Source of the DNA: Sediminibacter sp. Hel_I_10
GTDB lineage: Bacteria > Bacteroidota > Bacteroidia > Flavobacteriales > Flavobacteriaceae
Assembly (NCBI RefSeq): GCF_000688335.1
Contig: NZ_JHZX01000001.1
Location: forward strand, 2,852,001 to 2,916,000
DNA: 64,000 nt
Direction: 5' to 3'
Below, one piece after another: positions 18,852 through 28,074 of this stretch (the stretch's first letter is position 1; each line of letters begins with the position of its first letter). Made by a program: the position numbers and the translations under genes. Under the pieces are notes generated by a model. It worked only from the letters and a program-made list of their open reading frames with translations, had not been told where the DNA came from and did not search any database.

Positions 18852-20034
18852 TAAAAAATTAGCGATAATTACCACACATCCCATTCAATATTACGCTCCA
18901 CTTTTCCGGCTTTTGGCAGATGAAAGTAAAGTGGATGTAAAAGTATTCTATACTTGGTCGCAGGCTAAAGAGATAGTTAAAGACAAAACCTTTGGTAGAG
19001 ATATCAAATGGGATGTTCCGTTACTTGAAGGTTATGACTTTGAATTTGTAGAGAACATATCTAAGAGACCTAGCAGCAATAGCTGGTTGGGAATTGATAA
19101 TCCTGAACTAATATCAAAAATTGAAGTTTTTGAACCCGATGCTATTTTGGTCTATGGCTGGAATATGAAAAGCCACTTTAAGGTACTTCGTCATTTCAAA
19201 GGAAAAACCCCAGTATGGTTTAGAGGCGATTCCACCTTATTGGATGAACAAAAAGAGTTGAAAACATATTTGCGCAGATTTTGGCTCACCTATGTTTACA
19301 GACATGTGGATAGGGCTTTTTATGTAGGTCAGGCCAATAAAGCCTATTTTTTGAAGCACGGTTTAACTGAAAAGCAATTGGTATATGCGCCACACGCTGT
19401 AAATAATAGTCATTTTTATGATAATGATCAACAGTCATATAAAAAGAAAGCAGCTGATTGGAAGAAAAATCTAGGTATTTCTGAAGATCAAGTCACAGTA
19501 GTTTTTGCTGGTAAGTTTGAAGCTAAAAAGCAACCAAATCTGCTTATAGATGCCGTTATAGAAGCTAATAAAAAGCGCAAGAAACCTATAAAACTCTTAT
19601 TGATAGGTAATGGTCCTTTAGAAGAAAGTCTCAAGGAACAAGCTGAGAGACAAAATTGCATTCTATTCTTGCCATTTCAGAATCAGTCTAAAATGCCTTT
19701 GGTTTACCGTCTGGGATCTATATTTTGTTTACCCTCAAAGGGGCCTGGTGAAACTTGGGGTTTAGCCGTGAATGAAGCCATGGCTTCTGCTATACCTGTG
19801 ATTGTTACCAACAAGGTGGGAGGAGCAGAAGACATGCTAATAAAAGATTATAACGGCTATGAATTTGAATATTCTAATCAGCAAGAATTAGAGTCAATAC
19901 TTATAAACTTATCTATCGATAAGTTGAAAATTATGGGAGCAAATGCAAAGTTACATGTTGAGAATTTTACACTGTTACAAACTGTAAAAGCAATTAAAAA
20001 AGAACTAAAAATGATTAAAACGAAACAGTCATAG
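18832..20034 (+). CDS. Glycosyltransferase family 4 (GT-B)
   Basis: A 400-residue GT-B enzyme starting inside the previous gene (20-nt overlap). KKLAIITTHPIQYYAPLF is a common start of this group. The donor domain begins VTVVFAGKFEAKKQPNLLIDA (about 222-242) and contains GPGETWGLAVNEAMASAIPV (about 303-322), the EX7E-type site. It probably transfers one residue to the repeat unit; the donor is not predictable. Confidence 0.88.
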   Translation: MNLKGINKKLAIITTHPIQYYAPLFRLLADESKVDVKVFYTWSQAKEIVKDKTFGRDIKWDVPLLEGYDFEFVENISKRPSSNSWLGIDNPELISKIEVFEPDAILVYGWNMKSHFKVLRHFKGKTPVWFRGDSTLLDEQKELKTYLRRFWLTYVYRHVDRAFYVGQANKAYFLKHGLTEKQLVYAPHAVNNSHFYDNDQQSYKKKAADWKKNLGISEDQVTVVFAGKFEAKKQPNLLIDAVIEANKKRKKPIKLLLIGNGPLEESLKEQAERQNCILFLPFQNQSKMPLVYRLGSIFCLPSKGPGETWGLAVNEAMASAIPVIVTNKVGGAEDMLIKDYNGYEFEYSNQQELESILINLSIDKLKIMGANAKLHVENFTLLQTVKAIKKELKMIKTKQS

Positions 20035-20037
20035 CTT

Positions 20038-21312
20038 TTGGGATTTTGGTCGTACATAGGGATTTTGTTAGTTATCTTTAGTGCTTATAAGTTCTTAATA
20101 CGATTAGGTAAAGCGTTACCCGTATTGGAACTTATGCTACTTATAGCTGGTCTTCAATGGATTGTTGGTCCTTTGATTGAATATGCCTCCCCTTCATTGC
20201 ACTATAAATATTATATGTATGTAGAGCAAACTCAATATATGGGTTTCGTGGTACCTGCGTTCGGAATATTTGTTTTGTTTGTATTAGTGCTAATAAAGAA
20301 AACTGCCCTTTTCAATTTTCAGCTCGGGCGTTTAGAAAATTATTCGAACTATGGATTGGTTATCTTTATAATAGGTGTGTTTTTCGATGTTTTCGGCGGG
20401 TTTTTACCAGGAGCACTAGGTTTTGTAGGATTTATTCTATCCAATTTTAAGTTTGTAGGTGCGATTATTCTCTACTATTCCCAAAGTAAAAAATTAAAAA
20501 AAATATTTTACGTCGCTATTCTTTATCTATTAATAACCTCTATTTCAAAAGCACTTTTTCACGACTTTATATTGTGGTCGGTCTTTTTTTATATGTTTTG
20601 GTCTTTAAAAAACAAGCCCTCTATTCCTGTAATTTTGACCACAATAATAGCTGGAGCCCTTCTAGCCTTGACATTACAGACTGTAAAATCAGCATTTAGA
20701 GCTGAAGTATGGAACGACTACTCAGGAAATAAAATAGAATTATTTATCGGTTTAATGATAGATTCTGTTTTGGCAAGTGATACAGATGTGTCCCAAATTG
20801 ATGGTGATGGTGTCGATTCCAACGTTAGACTCAATCAAGGCTGGATTATTAGCGCGACTTTGGATCATATTCCAAGTAATCAAAACTATTTTAATGGAGC
20901 TACCATCAAGGATGCGATTTTCGCTTCTATTTTACCTAGATTTTTAAACCCTAACAAAACGAAAGCTGGAGGACAAGAGAACTTTAGAAAGTTCACAGGT
21001 TTAGAACTAAGTCAAGGCACATCGATGGGTATAAGCATTGTAGGTGAGGCTTATGGTAATTTTGCACATGTAGGAGGTATCTTATTCATGGGGATTTGGG
21101 GGTTTTTTTTAGGAAAGGTTTGGTTGTTTTTATACAATCAAATTCGAAAAAATATTCTCATTATTGCTTTTATTCCACTCATATTTTTGCAGGTGATAAA
21201 AGCGGAAACAGAACTTGTGGTAGTTCTAAATCATTTGGTCAAATCACTGATAGTCGTTTTTCTTTTTATTTGGTTTGCTAAAAAATATCTGAAATGGGAT
21301 TTTAATAAATGA
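20038..21312 (+). CDS. Wzy-like polysaccharide polymerase (membrane protein)
   Basis: A 424-residue integral membrane protein with about ten hydrophobic segments and a large soluble loop of roughly 100 residues (about 218-330, containing EVWNDYSGNKIELFIGLM and NFRKFTGLELSQGTSMGIS), the topology expected of an O-antigen/capsule polymerase. The start is TTG, 3 nt after the previous stop. Wzy proteins share little sequence, so the call rests on topology, the Wzx-like flippase in the same operon and the absence of another polymerase candidate. Confidence 0.7.
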   Translation: MGFWSYIGILLVIFSAYKFLIRLGKALPVLELMLLIAGLQWIVGPLIEYASPSLHYKYYMYVEQTQYMGFVVPAFGIFVLFVLVLIKKTALFNFQLGRLENYSNYGLVIFIIGVFFDVFGGFLPGALGFVGFILSNFKFVGAIILYYSQSKKLKKIFYVAILYLLITSISKALFHDFILWSVFFYMFWSLKNKPSIPVILTTIIAGALLALTLQTVKSAFRAEVWNDYSGNKIELFIGLMIDSVLASDTDVSQIDGDGVDSNVRLNQGWIISATLDHIPSNQNYFNGATIKDAIFASILPRFLNPNKTKAGGQENFRKFTGLELSQGTSMGISIVGEAYGNFAHVGGILFMGIWGFFLGKVWLFLYNQIRKNILIIAFIPLIFLQVIKAETELVVVLNHLVKSLIVVFLFIWFAKKYLKWDFNK

Positions 21313-22316
21313 GAGAGACGATTACTTATATATACAGAAAACCAGAACCTAATTATAAGAGTATAGAAGGGATCTTTTATACTATTTCAGAAAAAATCGG
21401 ATTAGAGCGAGAGACCTCAAAGTTAGAACTGCAATGTTCTGGTGGAAATTTGGGTACGCTGTGGTCAAACATGAGTAATTTCCAAAGAAAAATAAATCAC
21501 ATTTATCACATTACTGGAGACGTGCAGTATATGGGAATTGTCACTAGAAGAAAATCTGTATTGACCGTTCATGATGTAAAATCAATTGTTAAAGGCAGAT
21601 TTTTGAAAAGAACTTATATGAAGTTATTTTGGTTTTGGCTACCGGCATTATTTGTGAAGCGCATTACGGTAATTTCAGAGTTTACCAAAAAAGAATTGGA
21701 GCATGTAATTCCATTTGCAAAGCACAAAATAAGAGTTGTTCCTAACCCAGTAAATGATGTGTTCCAATTTAAGCCGTCTGTTTTTAATAAGAATAAACCA
21801 ATAATTTTATTATTAGGTACAAAAAGCAATAAAAATTTAGAACGAATTTTTAAAGCCCTAGAAGGTATTAACTGCGAAGTCATGCTGATTGGGAAGCTTA
21901 CTAAACATCAAGATCTTTTATCAAAAAAGTTAAATTTAAATTTGACTTCTAAGTTTGACCTCTCCTTAGAGCAGGTGGTTGTAGCTTATCAAAATTGTGA
22001 CATGTTGTGTTTTGCTTCTACTTACGAAGGATTTGGTATGCCGATTATTGAGGCTCAGGCCACAGGACGACCTGTTTTGACTTCTAATTTGGGGGCCATG
22101 AAAGAGGTAGCTGCAGATTCAGCATTATTAGTGAATCCTTTCGAAATAACATCAATTAGAGCAGGGATTAATCAATTGATCAATGACGAAACTTTGAGAG
22201 AACGTTTAATTAAAAAAGGCTCCATAAATGTTCAGCGCTTTTGTACAGAGACTGTGGTCAACGACTATTTGAAAATCTATACAGAACTAGAGACAAGTAA
22301 AGTTAAAATGCTATGA
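21309..22316 (+). CDS. Glycosyltransferase family 4 (GT-B)
   Basis: A 335-residue GT-B enzyme resembling the mannosyltransferase-like subgroup. VLTVHDVKSI and the RITVISEFTKKELE segment (about 117-130) are typical of the acceptor-domain end, and CFASTYEGFGMPIIEAQATG (about 235-254) is the EX7E donor site. It starts 4 nt before the polymerase stop codon. Sugar specificity is unknown. Confidence 0.88.
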   Translation: MRETITYIYRKPEPNYKSIEGIFYTISEKIGLERETSKLELQCSGGNLGTLWSNMSNFQRKINHIYHITGDVQYMGIVTRRKSVLTVHDVKSIVKGRFLKRTYMKLFWFWLPALFVKRITVISEFTKKELEHVIPFAKHKIRVVPNPVNDVFQFKPSVFNKNKPIILLLGTKSNKNLERIFKALEGINCEVMLIGKLTKHQDLLSKKLNLNLTSKFDLSLEQVVVAYQNCDMLCFASTYEGFGMPIIEAQATGRPVLTSNLGAMKEVAADSALLVNPFEITSIRAGINQLINDETLRERLIKKGSINVQRFCTETVVNDYLKIYTELETSKVKML

Positions 22317-22351
22317 TAACTCAACTTAATGAAATACTACAAACGGCATAA

Positions 22352-23503
22352 ATGACTAAGGTAAAAACAAAATTATGGATATTTATTGATTGGTATTTAC
22401 CAGCTTATAAGGCCGGTGGTCCCATACAATCAGTTTCGAATTTGGTTGGAAGATTGAAATCAGAATTTGAAATATCTGTGATAACATCAAATCTAGATTT
22501 AGGAGAACCACTCAATCTAAATGCTAAAGAGCTAAATGTTTGGGTAGAAAAGGAAGACTATCGCGTCATGTATTTGAATCAACAGCATCAAAATAAAGGC
22601 TTTTATAAAAAACTTTTTTTAGAAAACACCATTGATGTGGTTTATTTTAATTCATTATTCTCGGCTAAATTCACCATAATGCCTTTATTGATATTGAAAA
22701 ATAGGCCGATGAGGAGAGTATTAGCGTCAAGGGGGATGCTCGGAAAGGGCGCACTTGCCATAAAGCCAATAAAGAAAAGAGTATTTCTCAAATGGTTTAA
22801 ATTGATGAAGCTTCATAAAAAAGTAATTTGGCATGCAACAGCCGAAAGTGAAGCCGATGAAATTGAAACGCATTTTGGTAAGGATACAACAATAGCGTTG
22901 GCGCCTAATTTGTCTGCACTCAGTCGCAATGAAAATTTTAAAAAGGAAAAACTAAAGCATCAAATAAACATCTTTTTTTTATCTCGAATTGCAATTAAGA
23001 AGAATTTAATTGGAGCTTTGAACCTTTTATCTAAAACTCAAATGACAAGTCAAATCAAGTTTACTATCATTGGACCTATAGATGACAAGACCTATTGGGA
23101 AAAATGCCAATCAAAAATCACATCTTTGCCGATACATGTGAAAGTGGATTATTTGGGCGCAATTCCTAATAATGAATTATCAGATCATTTAGAAAAACAA
23201 CATCTTTTGTTTTTGCCAACATATGGAGAGAATTTTGGACATGTCATCATGGAGTCTTGGCAAAATGGATGCCCAGTAATCATTTCAGATCAAACGCCTT
23301 GGCGCGCTCTGAAAAAGGATAAATTGGGGTATGATATTGCGATTAAGAGCGAAAGTGAATTTATTGAGGCTTTAGAACACATGATCAGCATGTCACAGGA
23401 TGAGTATGATCAATGGTCAAACTCGGCATTTAATTTTGCTAAAAGATTTATAGAAAACCCCAAGGTATTGGAAAAAAATAAAGCCTTATTTTTGAATTCT
23501 TAA
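22352..23503 (+). CDS. Glycosyltransferase family 4 (GT-B)
   Basis: A 383-residue GT-B enzyme. WIFIDWYLPAYKAGGPIQSV (about 9-28) is a glycine-rich acceptor-domain loop characteristic of this subgroup, and LFLPTYGENFGHVIMESWQN (about 290-309) is the EX7E donor site. It sits 35 nt after the previous gene and 10 nt before the UDP-glucuronate decarboxylase gene, so it is a candidate xylosyltransferase or glucuronosyltransferase, but only by position. Confidence 0.87.
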   Translation: MTKVKTKLWIFIDWYLPAYKAGGPIQSVSNLVGRLKSEFEISVITSNLDLGEPLNLNAKELNVWVEKEDYRVMYLNQQHQNKGFYKKLFLENTIDVVYFNSLFSAKFTIMPLLILKNRPMRRVLASRGMLGKGALAIKPIKKRVFLKWFKLMKLHKKVIWHATAESEADEIETHFGKDTTIALAPNLSALSRNENFKKEKLKHQINIFFLSRIAIKKNLIGALNLLSKTQMTSQIKFTIIGPIDDKTYWEKCQSKITSLPIHVKVDYLGAIPNNELSDHLEKQHLLFLPTYGENFGHVIMESWQNGCPVIISDQTPWRALKKDKLGYDIAIKSESEFIEALEHMISMSQDEYDQWSNSAFNFAKRFIENPKVLEKNKALFLNS

Positions 23504-23513
23504 TAGATTATAA

Positions 23514-24461
23514 ATGAAACGTATATTAATTACGGGTGGTGCCGGTTTTGTAGGTTCTCACCTATGTGAGCGCCTCTTAAAAGAAGGTAATGAGGTGATC
23601 TGCCTTGATAATTACTTTACAGGAAATAAAAAAAACATAGAGCATTTGATGGATAACCACTATTTTGAGTTGGTTAGGCATGATGTCACAAATCCTTATA
23701 TGGTCGAGGTTGATGAAATATATAATATGGCATGTCCCGCTTCTCCTGTTCATTATCAATACAACCCAATAAAGACCATAAAAACATCTGTGATGGGTGC
23801 TATCAATATGTTGGGGCTGGCGAAACGTGTAAAGGCTAAGATATTGCAGGCGTCAACTAGTGAGGTTTATGGAGACCCTGCAGTACACCCGCAGCCAGAA
23901 ACTTATTGGGGTAATGTAAATCCAATCGGGTTACGCTCTTGTTATGATGAAGGAAAGCGCTGTGCTGAAACTTTATTTATGGATTATCATATTCAAAATG
24001 ATGTCAAAATAAAAATCATTAGAATTTTCAATACCTATGGCCCAAATATGAATCCAAATGATGGTCGTGTGGTATCTAATTTTATAGTTCAAGCTTTGGA
24101 AGGAAAGGACATTACTATTTTTGGAGATGGCACGCAGACCCGAAGTTTCCAGTATGTGGATGATTTGGTGGAGGGAACTATTAGAATGATGAATAGTAGA
24201 GATGGTTTTGTTGGTCCTGTTAATATCGGAAATCCTACCGAATTCACGATGTTAGAATTAGCTGAAAAAGTTATAGATCTTACCAACTCGAGTTCAAAAT
24301 TGGTGTTTTTACCACTACCACAAGATGATCCTTTACAAAGGAAGCCAGTTATTGATTTGGCAAAAAAGGAGCTAAATGGATGGGAGCCTAAAATAGAGCT
24401 AGAAGAGGGTTTGATAAAAACAATTACGTATTTTGACAAACTTTTGGAAATAAAGGATTGA
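23514..24461 (+). CDS. uxs: UDP-glucuronate decarboxylase (UDP-xylose synthase)
   Basis: A 315-residue extended [13 protein letters not shown] (about 8-17) binds NAD, and the catalytic Tyr144 and Lys148 are in [22 protein letters not shown] holds the active-site Ser/Thr. The segments [23 protein letters not shown] and [19 protein letters not shown] are distinctive for UDP-glucuronate decarboxylases rather than 4,6-dehydratases. It uses the product of the Ugd protein encoded at 921-2324 to form UDP-xylose. The predicted presence of xylose in the polymer follows from this, unless UDP-xylose is used only as a regulator. Confidence 0.93.
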   Translation: MKRILITGGAGFVGSHLCERLLKEGNEVICLDNYFTGNKKNIEHLMDNHYFELVRHDVTNPYMVEVDEIYNMACPASPVHYQYNPIKTIKTSVMGAINMLGLAKRVKAKILQASTSEVYGDPAVHPQPETYWGNVNPIGLRSCYDEGKRCAETLFMDYHIQNDVKIKIIRIFNTYGPNMNPNDGRVVSNFIVQALEGKDITIFGDGTQTRSFQYVDDLVEGTIRMMNSRDGFVGPVNIGNPTEFTMLELAEKVIDLTNSSSKLVFLPLPQDDPLQRKPVIDLAKKELNGWEPKIELEEGLIKTITYFDKLLEIKD

Positions 24462-24587
24462 TTTTTGTATTAACTTATTGTTCCACATAGAATTTCAGTG
24501 TAATTAAAGATTATTATGGTTGGGGAGTAAAGTAGAGTTATGATTTTGCTTAAAACCTTAGATGTTAATTAATTAAAAAACCGAAAT

Positions 24588-25136
24588 TTGAGAACAGATC
24601 TTTCATCTTATAACAACAGTTGGTTTAATCCTGGTTCAAGAACAAAGCGTCTTGCTTGGTATCTGATTAATGAGATTTTTTTAAAGTCGAGTTTTAATCC
24701 ATCTTCAGCAATAAAGGTTTTTTGGTTGAGACGTTTTGGAGCCAAGATTGGGAAGGGCGTCATCATAAAGCCGTCTGTCAATATAAAATATCCTTGGAAA
24801 TTAATTATTGGTGATTATTGTTGGATAGGAGAAGAGGTTTGGATAGATAATTTGGACAGCGTTATTATCGAAAATAATGTATGTATTTCCCAAGGTGCCT
24901 TTTTGCTTTGTGGAAATCATAATTATAAATTGCCCTCATTCGATTTAATTACGAAGCCGATTACTTTAAGAGAGGGCTGTTGGATAGGGGCAAAGAGTAT
25001 TGTTGGGCCAGGGGTTGTAGTTAACGATTACGCAATTTTAGCTTTAGGGTCAGTAACAAGCACTAAACTTGAAGCCTATGGCATTTATCGCGGCAATCCT
25101 GCTCAAAAAATAAAAGACAGGGTTTTTACCAGCTAG
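24588..25136 (+). CDS. WcaF-like colanic acid/exopolysaccharide acetyltransferase
   Basis: A 182-residue protein of the left-handed beta-helix acyltransferase class, with hexapeptide-repeat segments such as IGKGVIIKPSVNI and WIGAKSIVGPGVVVND. The opening LSSYNNSWFNPGSRTKRLAW is characteristic of the WcaF group, and HNYKL (about 110-114) supplies the catalytic histidine. It O-acetylates a sugar from acetyl-CoA. The start is TTG; no better upstream start keeps the family N-terminus. The 126-nt gap upstream has no clear promoter. Confidence 0.87.
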   Translation: MRTDLSSYNNSWFNPGSRTKRLAWYLINEIFLKSSFNPSSAIKVFWLRRFGAKIGKGVIIKPSVNIKYPWKLIIGDYCWIGEEVWIDNLDSVIIENNVCISQGAFLLCGNHNYKLPSFDLITKPITLREGCWIGAKSIVGPGVVVNDYAILALGSVTSTKLEAYGIYRGNPAQKIKDRVFTS

Positions 25137-25139
25137 AAT

Positions 25140-25895
25140 ATGAAAGTTTCCATAATTACCGCCACTTACAATAGCAAAAGAACGCTTCATACATGTATGG
25201 AGTCTGTTCTAAATCAGACATACCCAAATGTAGAGTACATCATTGTAGATGGAGATTCAAATGATGGCACGCTAGATGTCATAAAGAAAGAAGCTAAAGA
25301 GAACACTAATATTCATTTCATTTCAGAGAAAGACAAAGGCATCTATGATGCTCTAAACAAGGGTGTAGAATTAGCAACAGGAGATGTTATAGGATTTGTA
25401 CACTCCGATGATTATTTGGCGAGTAGCACTATTGTTGAGACTATTATGAGCGCTTTTTCAAAGTACAATGTTGATGGAGTATATGGAGATCTTCATTATG
25501 TGTCCTTTGATAAACCTGACGCTGTCATAAGAAACTGGAAAAGCCAATCATTTATACCGAAACTTTTAAAGCAAGGTTGGATGCCAGCGCATCCCACATT
25601 ATTTTTAAAAAGAGAGGTTTATTTGGAAAAGGGAAAGTTTGATACGAAGTTTAAGATAGCTGCAGATTATGATTTTGTTTTAAGAGTATTTAGAGAAACA
25701 AAGTATTCGTTTTATTATTTGGCAGAGACTATCACTAAAATGCGAGTTGGTGGTGCCAGTAATAAAAGTCTAAAAAACCTTATACAAAAGACTAAAGAGG
25801 ATTACCAAGCTTGTAGGAGAAATGGACTCAAACTACCTTATAAAGTAGTTTTAATTAAGAACCTATCTAAGATTCCTCAATGGATTACAAAATAA
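25140..25895 (+). CDS. Glycosyltransferase family 2
   Basis: A 251-residue GT-A enzyme close to WcaA-type transferases. KVSIITATYNSKRTLHTCME opens it, VDGDSNDGT (about 37-45) and FVHSDDYL (about 90-97) are the nucleotide and metal motifs, and QGWMPAHPTLFLKREVY is a conserved acceptor-side segment of this subgroup. It is 3 nt after the acetyltransferase gene and is the last gene of the long run. Confidence 0.92.
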   Translation: MKVSIITATYNSKRTLHTCMESVLNQTYPNVEYIIVDGDSNDGTLDVIKKEAKENTNIHFISEKDKGIYDALNKGVELATGDVIGFVHSDDYLASSTIVETIMSAFSKYNVDGVYGDLHYVSFDKPDAVIRNWKSQSFIPKLLKQGWMPAHPTLFLKREVYLEKGKFDTKFKIAADYDFVLRVFRETKYSFYYLAETITKMRVGGASNKSLKNLIQKTKEDYQACRRNGLKLPYKVVLIKNLSKIPQWITK

Positions 25896-25909
25896 AACAG
25901 CAAGGATTT

Positions 25910-25926
25910 AACCTTATATTAAGGTT
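25910..25926 (+). terminator. Weak hairpin after the last glycosyltransferase gene
   Basis: AACCTTA and TAAGGTT form a 7-bp stem with a 3-nt loop, followed by a GTGTTTATT stretch. It lies 15 nt after the stop of the family 2 glycosyltransferase and before a new promoter, so it may end the long operon. The T-tract is poor. Confidence 0.35.
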
Positions 25927-26031
25927 GTGTTTATTAATCTGATAGTTTTTTATCGTTAATTTTAATAGTTTTATGATTAAAGAAACATCTATTTAGAGTA
26001 TCTTTTTTTTATAATACTCAGACTTTACTAC

Positions 26032-26039
26032 TATATTTG
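26032..26039 (+). promoter_or_regulatory. Promoter -7 element of the WecA-like gene
   Basis: TATATTTG at 26032-26039 matches TAnnTTTG about 50 nt before the ATG. No convincing TTG lies 19-21 nt upstream, so only the -7 element is called. Confidence 0.5.
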
Positions 26040-26089
26040 CCCCAAAATAAGAGACTTATTTCTATAAGCTGGCGTTTAAGATTCTCATA

Positions 26090-27226
26090 ATGATAAAAGA
26101 GTTATTGCATTTTTTTAATCCATCAGATCATTTAGGAATTTGGTTGCTAGTTTCTTTTGTGATTGCCTTTGTGGTTTCATTTAGTACGTTTCCGGCCATT
26201 TTCCACGTTTCTGAAGCTAAGCATTTAATGGATGAACCTGGAGAGCGTAGCATACATTCCGTTAAAACACCAACGCTTGGTGGTGTAGGTATTTTTATTA
26301 GTCTTGTGGTGGTAATAACGACTATTGGCGGGCTATTAGAGACAAAAACGCTTTTACTTATTTTAGGCAGTCTAACAATCCTGTTTTTTTTGGGATTGAA
26401 AGATGATCTACTGATTCTATCACCAACGAAAAAACTGTTTGGTCAGTTTTTAGCAGCCATGGTACTGATAGCTTTTACTGATACTAGAATATTAGGGTTT
26501 TCAGGCCTATTGGGTATCACTATCATGCCTTATTGGCTTTCAGTAGCATTTACTTTATTTGTATACCTTTTAGTCATAAATGCCTATAACCTAATTGATG
26601 GGGTTGATGGTTTAGCCGGGTCTTTAGCGCTTTTGGGGGCAGGTGCTTTTGCTTTTATGTCTATCAAAACAGGAGATATCACCATGGCAACAATTGCTGT
26701 AGCAACGGTAGGCTCTCTAATTCCGTTTTTGAGACTTAATTTTTCGAAAAATCAAAAAATATTCATGGGTGATACGGGATCAATGATCATTGGGTTCTTG
26801 CTCGCTTTTTTTGCCGTTCGATTTATAAATCAATCTCAACTGAATCAAGGTGCCATATTTTTTAATTCTGCACCGATAATGATATTGTCTATACTGTTTT
26901 TTCCTCTATTAGACACCTTACGCATCTTTTTTATCAGACTGGTCATTTTGAAGAAAAGTCCGTTCTCAGCTGATAAAAATCATTTACATCATAAATTCTT
27001 AGACCTTGGTTTCACACATATTCAAACCACTACCTATATTGTTCTTCTTAACTTAATGCTAATTGCTTTTGCTTACAGTACCAGAGAATTGGATATTTTT
27101 CTTCAGTTTATTTTATTAATGGTAGTTGGGATATCTTTATATTCGACATTATTCATATATAATTGGATCATGTTGAAAGGATGGTTTCCTCAATTTTTAA
27201 AGACAATCAAGAACTATAAACTCTAA
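26090..27226 (+). CDS. WecA-like undecaprenyl-phosphate sugar-1-phosphate transferase
   Basis: A 378-residue polyprenol-phosphate phosphotransferase with about 10-11 membrane segments. Signature segments are HSVKTPTLGGVGIF (about 56-69), LGLKDDLLILSPTKKLFGQF (about 101-120, the DD motif), NAYNLIDGVDGLAGSL (about 164-179), IFMGDTGSMIIGF and the cytosolic histidine motif DKNHLHHKFLDLG (about 298-310). It primes synthesis by moving a HexNAc- (or related) 1-phosphate to undecaprenyl phosphate. It has its own promoter rather than clear coupling to the upstream operon and may therefore serve more than one glycan. Confidence 0.92.
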   Translation: MIKELLHFFNPSDHLGIWLLVSFVIAFVVSFSTFPAIFHVSEAKHLMDEPGERSIHSVKTPTLGGVGIFISLVVVITTIGGLLETKTLLLILGSLTILFFLGLKDDLLILSPTKKLFGQFLAAMVLIAFTDTRILGFSGLLGITIMPYWLSVAFTLFVYLLVINAYNLIDGVDGLAGSLALLGAGAFAFMSIKTGDITMATIAVATVGSLIPFLRLNFSKNQKIFMGDTGSMIIGFLLAFFAVRFINQSQLNQGAIFFNSAPIMILSILFFPLLDTLRIFFIRLVILKKSPFSADKNHLHHKFLDLGFTHIQTTTYIVLLNLMLIAFAYSTRELDIFLQFILLMVVGISLYSTLFIYNWIMLKGWFPQFLKTIKNYKL

Positions 27227-27240
27227 ATTCAGCTTAACTT

Positions 27241-27270
27241 TTGTCAATCTGCATTTTGCGGTTATCTTTA
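27241..27270 (+). promoter_or_regulatory. Promoter of the export gene pair
   Basis: TTG at 27241-27243, then 19 nt and TATCTTTA at 27263-27270; only the last base differs from TAnnTTTG. It lies 26 nt before the ATG of the Wza-like gene. Confidence 0.55.
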
Positions 27271-27295
27271 CAGACAATTTTATAAAACCTCTTTA

Positions 27296-28060
27296 ATGAG
27301 AATCCAGCTTATAGTCTACCTTTCAATTATTTTTTTGATTCTAAATTCTTGTGCGACCAAGAAAGAAATTTTGTATTTGCAAGATGTTGAGAATCTAAAT
27401 GGTAATGAAATCGTTTATGGTAACACTAAAATACAACCTAATGACATTTTAAAGATTTCTGTTGGTGCCCTCGTTCAAGAATCTGCAATACCATATAACA
27501 GAAGCACAAATCAATCAGGGGGAGTTAGTTTAGAGCTTCTACAATTAGAAGGATATCTAGTCTCAACTGATAACACGATAGATTTTCCTGTATTGGGAAC
27601 CATTTCAACGAAAAACAATACAGTACTAGAGTTACAAGCTAATATTGAAAGAGAACTAAGAGAAGGAGGCCATCTTAAAAATCCTTCGGTTAATGTTAGG
27701 ATTCTTAACGCAAAGGTTACTATTTTGGGTGAAGTTAACAGCCCTGGAACATATAATTTTACTGAACAAAATATCACTTTATTACAAGCTTTGGGTTACG
27801 CCAAGGATTTGACAATTAGCGGTAAAAGGGAGGATGTGAAAGTGATAAGAGAGGTGGATGGGAATCGTAAAATTGCTACTCTAGATTTAACCTCAAGCGA
27901 GTTTATCAATAGTGAGTTTTACCAAGTAAAACCTAATGACGTCATTTATGTTGGTCAAAATAATCCAAAGGTAAAAAGTGCTGGTTTTATAGGAAATGTA
28001 GGCACTTTGCTCTCCGTGGTTTCCATACTTTTCACAACAGTTGTTCTAATTACAAGATAA
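27296..28060 (+). CDS. Wza-like polysaccharide export outer-membrane lipoprotein
   Basis: A 254-residue lipoprotein. The signal peptide ends in the lipobox FLILNSC (Cys about residue 18). A poly_export domain (about 40-130, starting IQPNDILKISVGALVQES) is followed by a SLBB-like domain (about 135-215, containing VTILGEVNSPGTYNFTEQN). A C-terminal hydrophobic segment VGTLLSVVSILFTTVVLI could span the outer membrane, as the Wza helix does. It forms the export channel with the Wzc-like kinase encoded 14 nt downstream. Bacteroidetes proteins of this type are shorter than E. coli Wza. Confidence 0.9.
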   Translation: MRIQLIVYLSIIFLILNSCATKKEILYLQDVENLNGNEIVYGNTKIQPNDILKISVGALVQESAIPYNRSTNQSGGVSLELLQLEGYLVSTDNTIDFPVLGTISTKNNTVLELQANIERELREGGHLKNPSVNVRILNAKVTILGEVNSPGTYNFTEQNITLLQALGYAKDLTISGKREDVKVIREVDGNRKIATLDLTSSEFINSEFYQVKPNDVIYVGQNNPKVKSAGFIGNVGTLLSVVSILFTTVVLITR

Positions 28061-28074
28061 GATAGTTTTTAATT

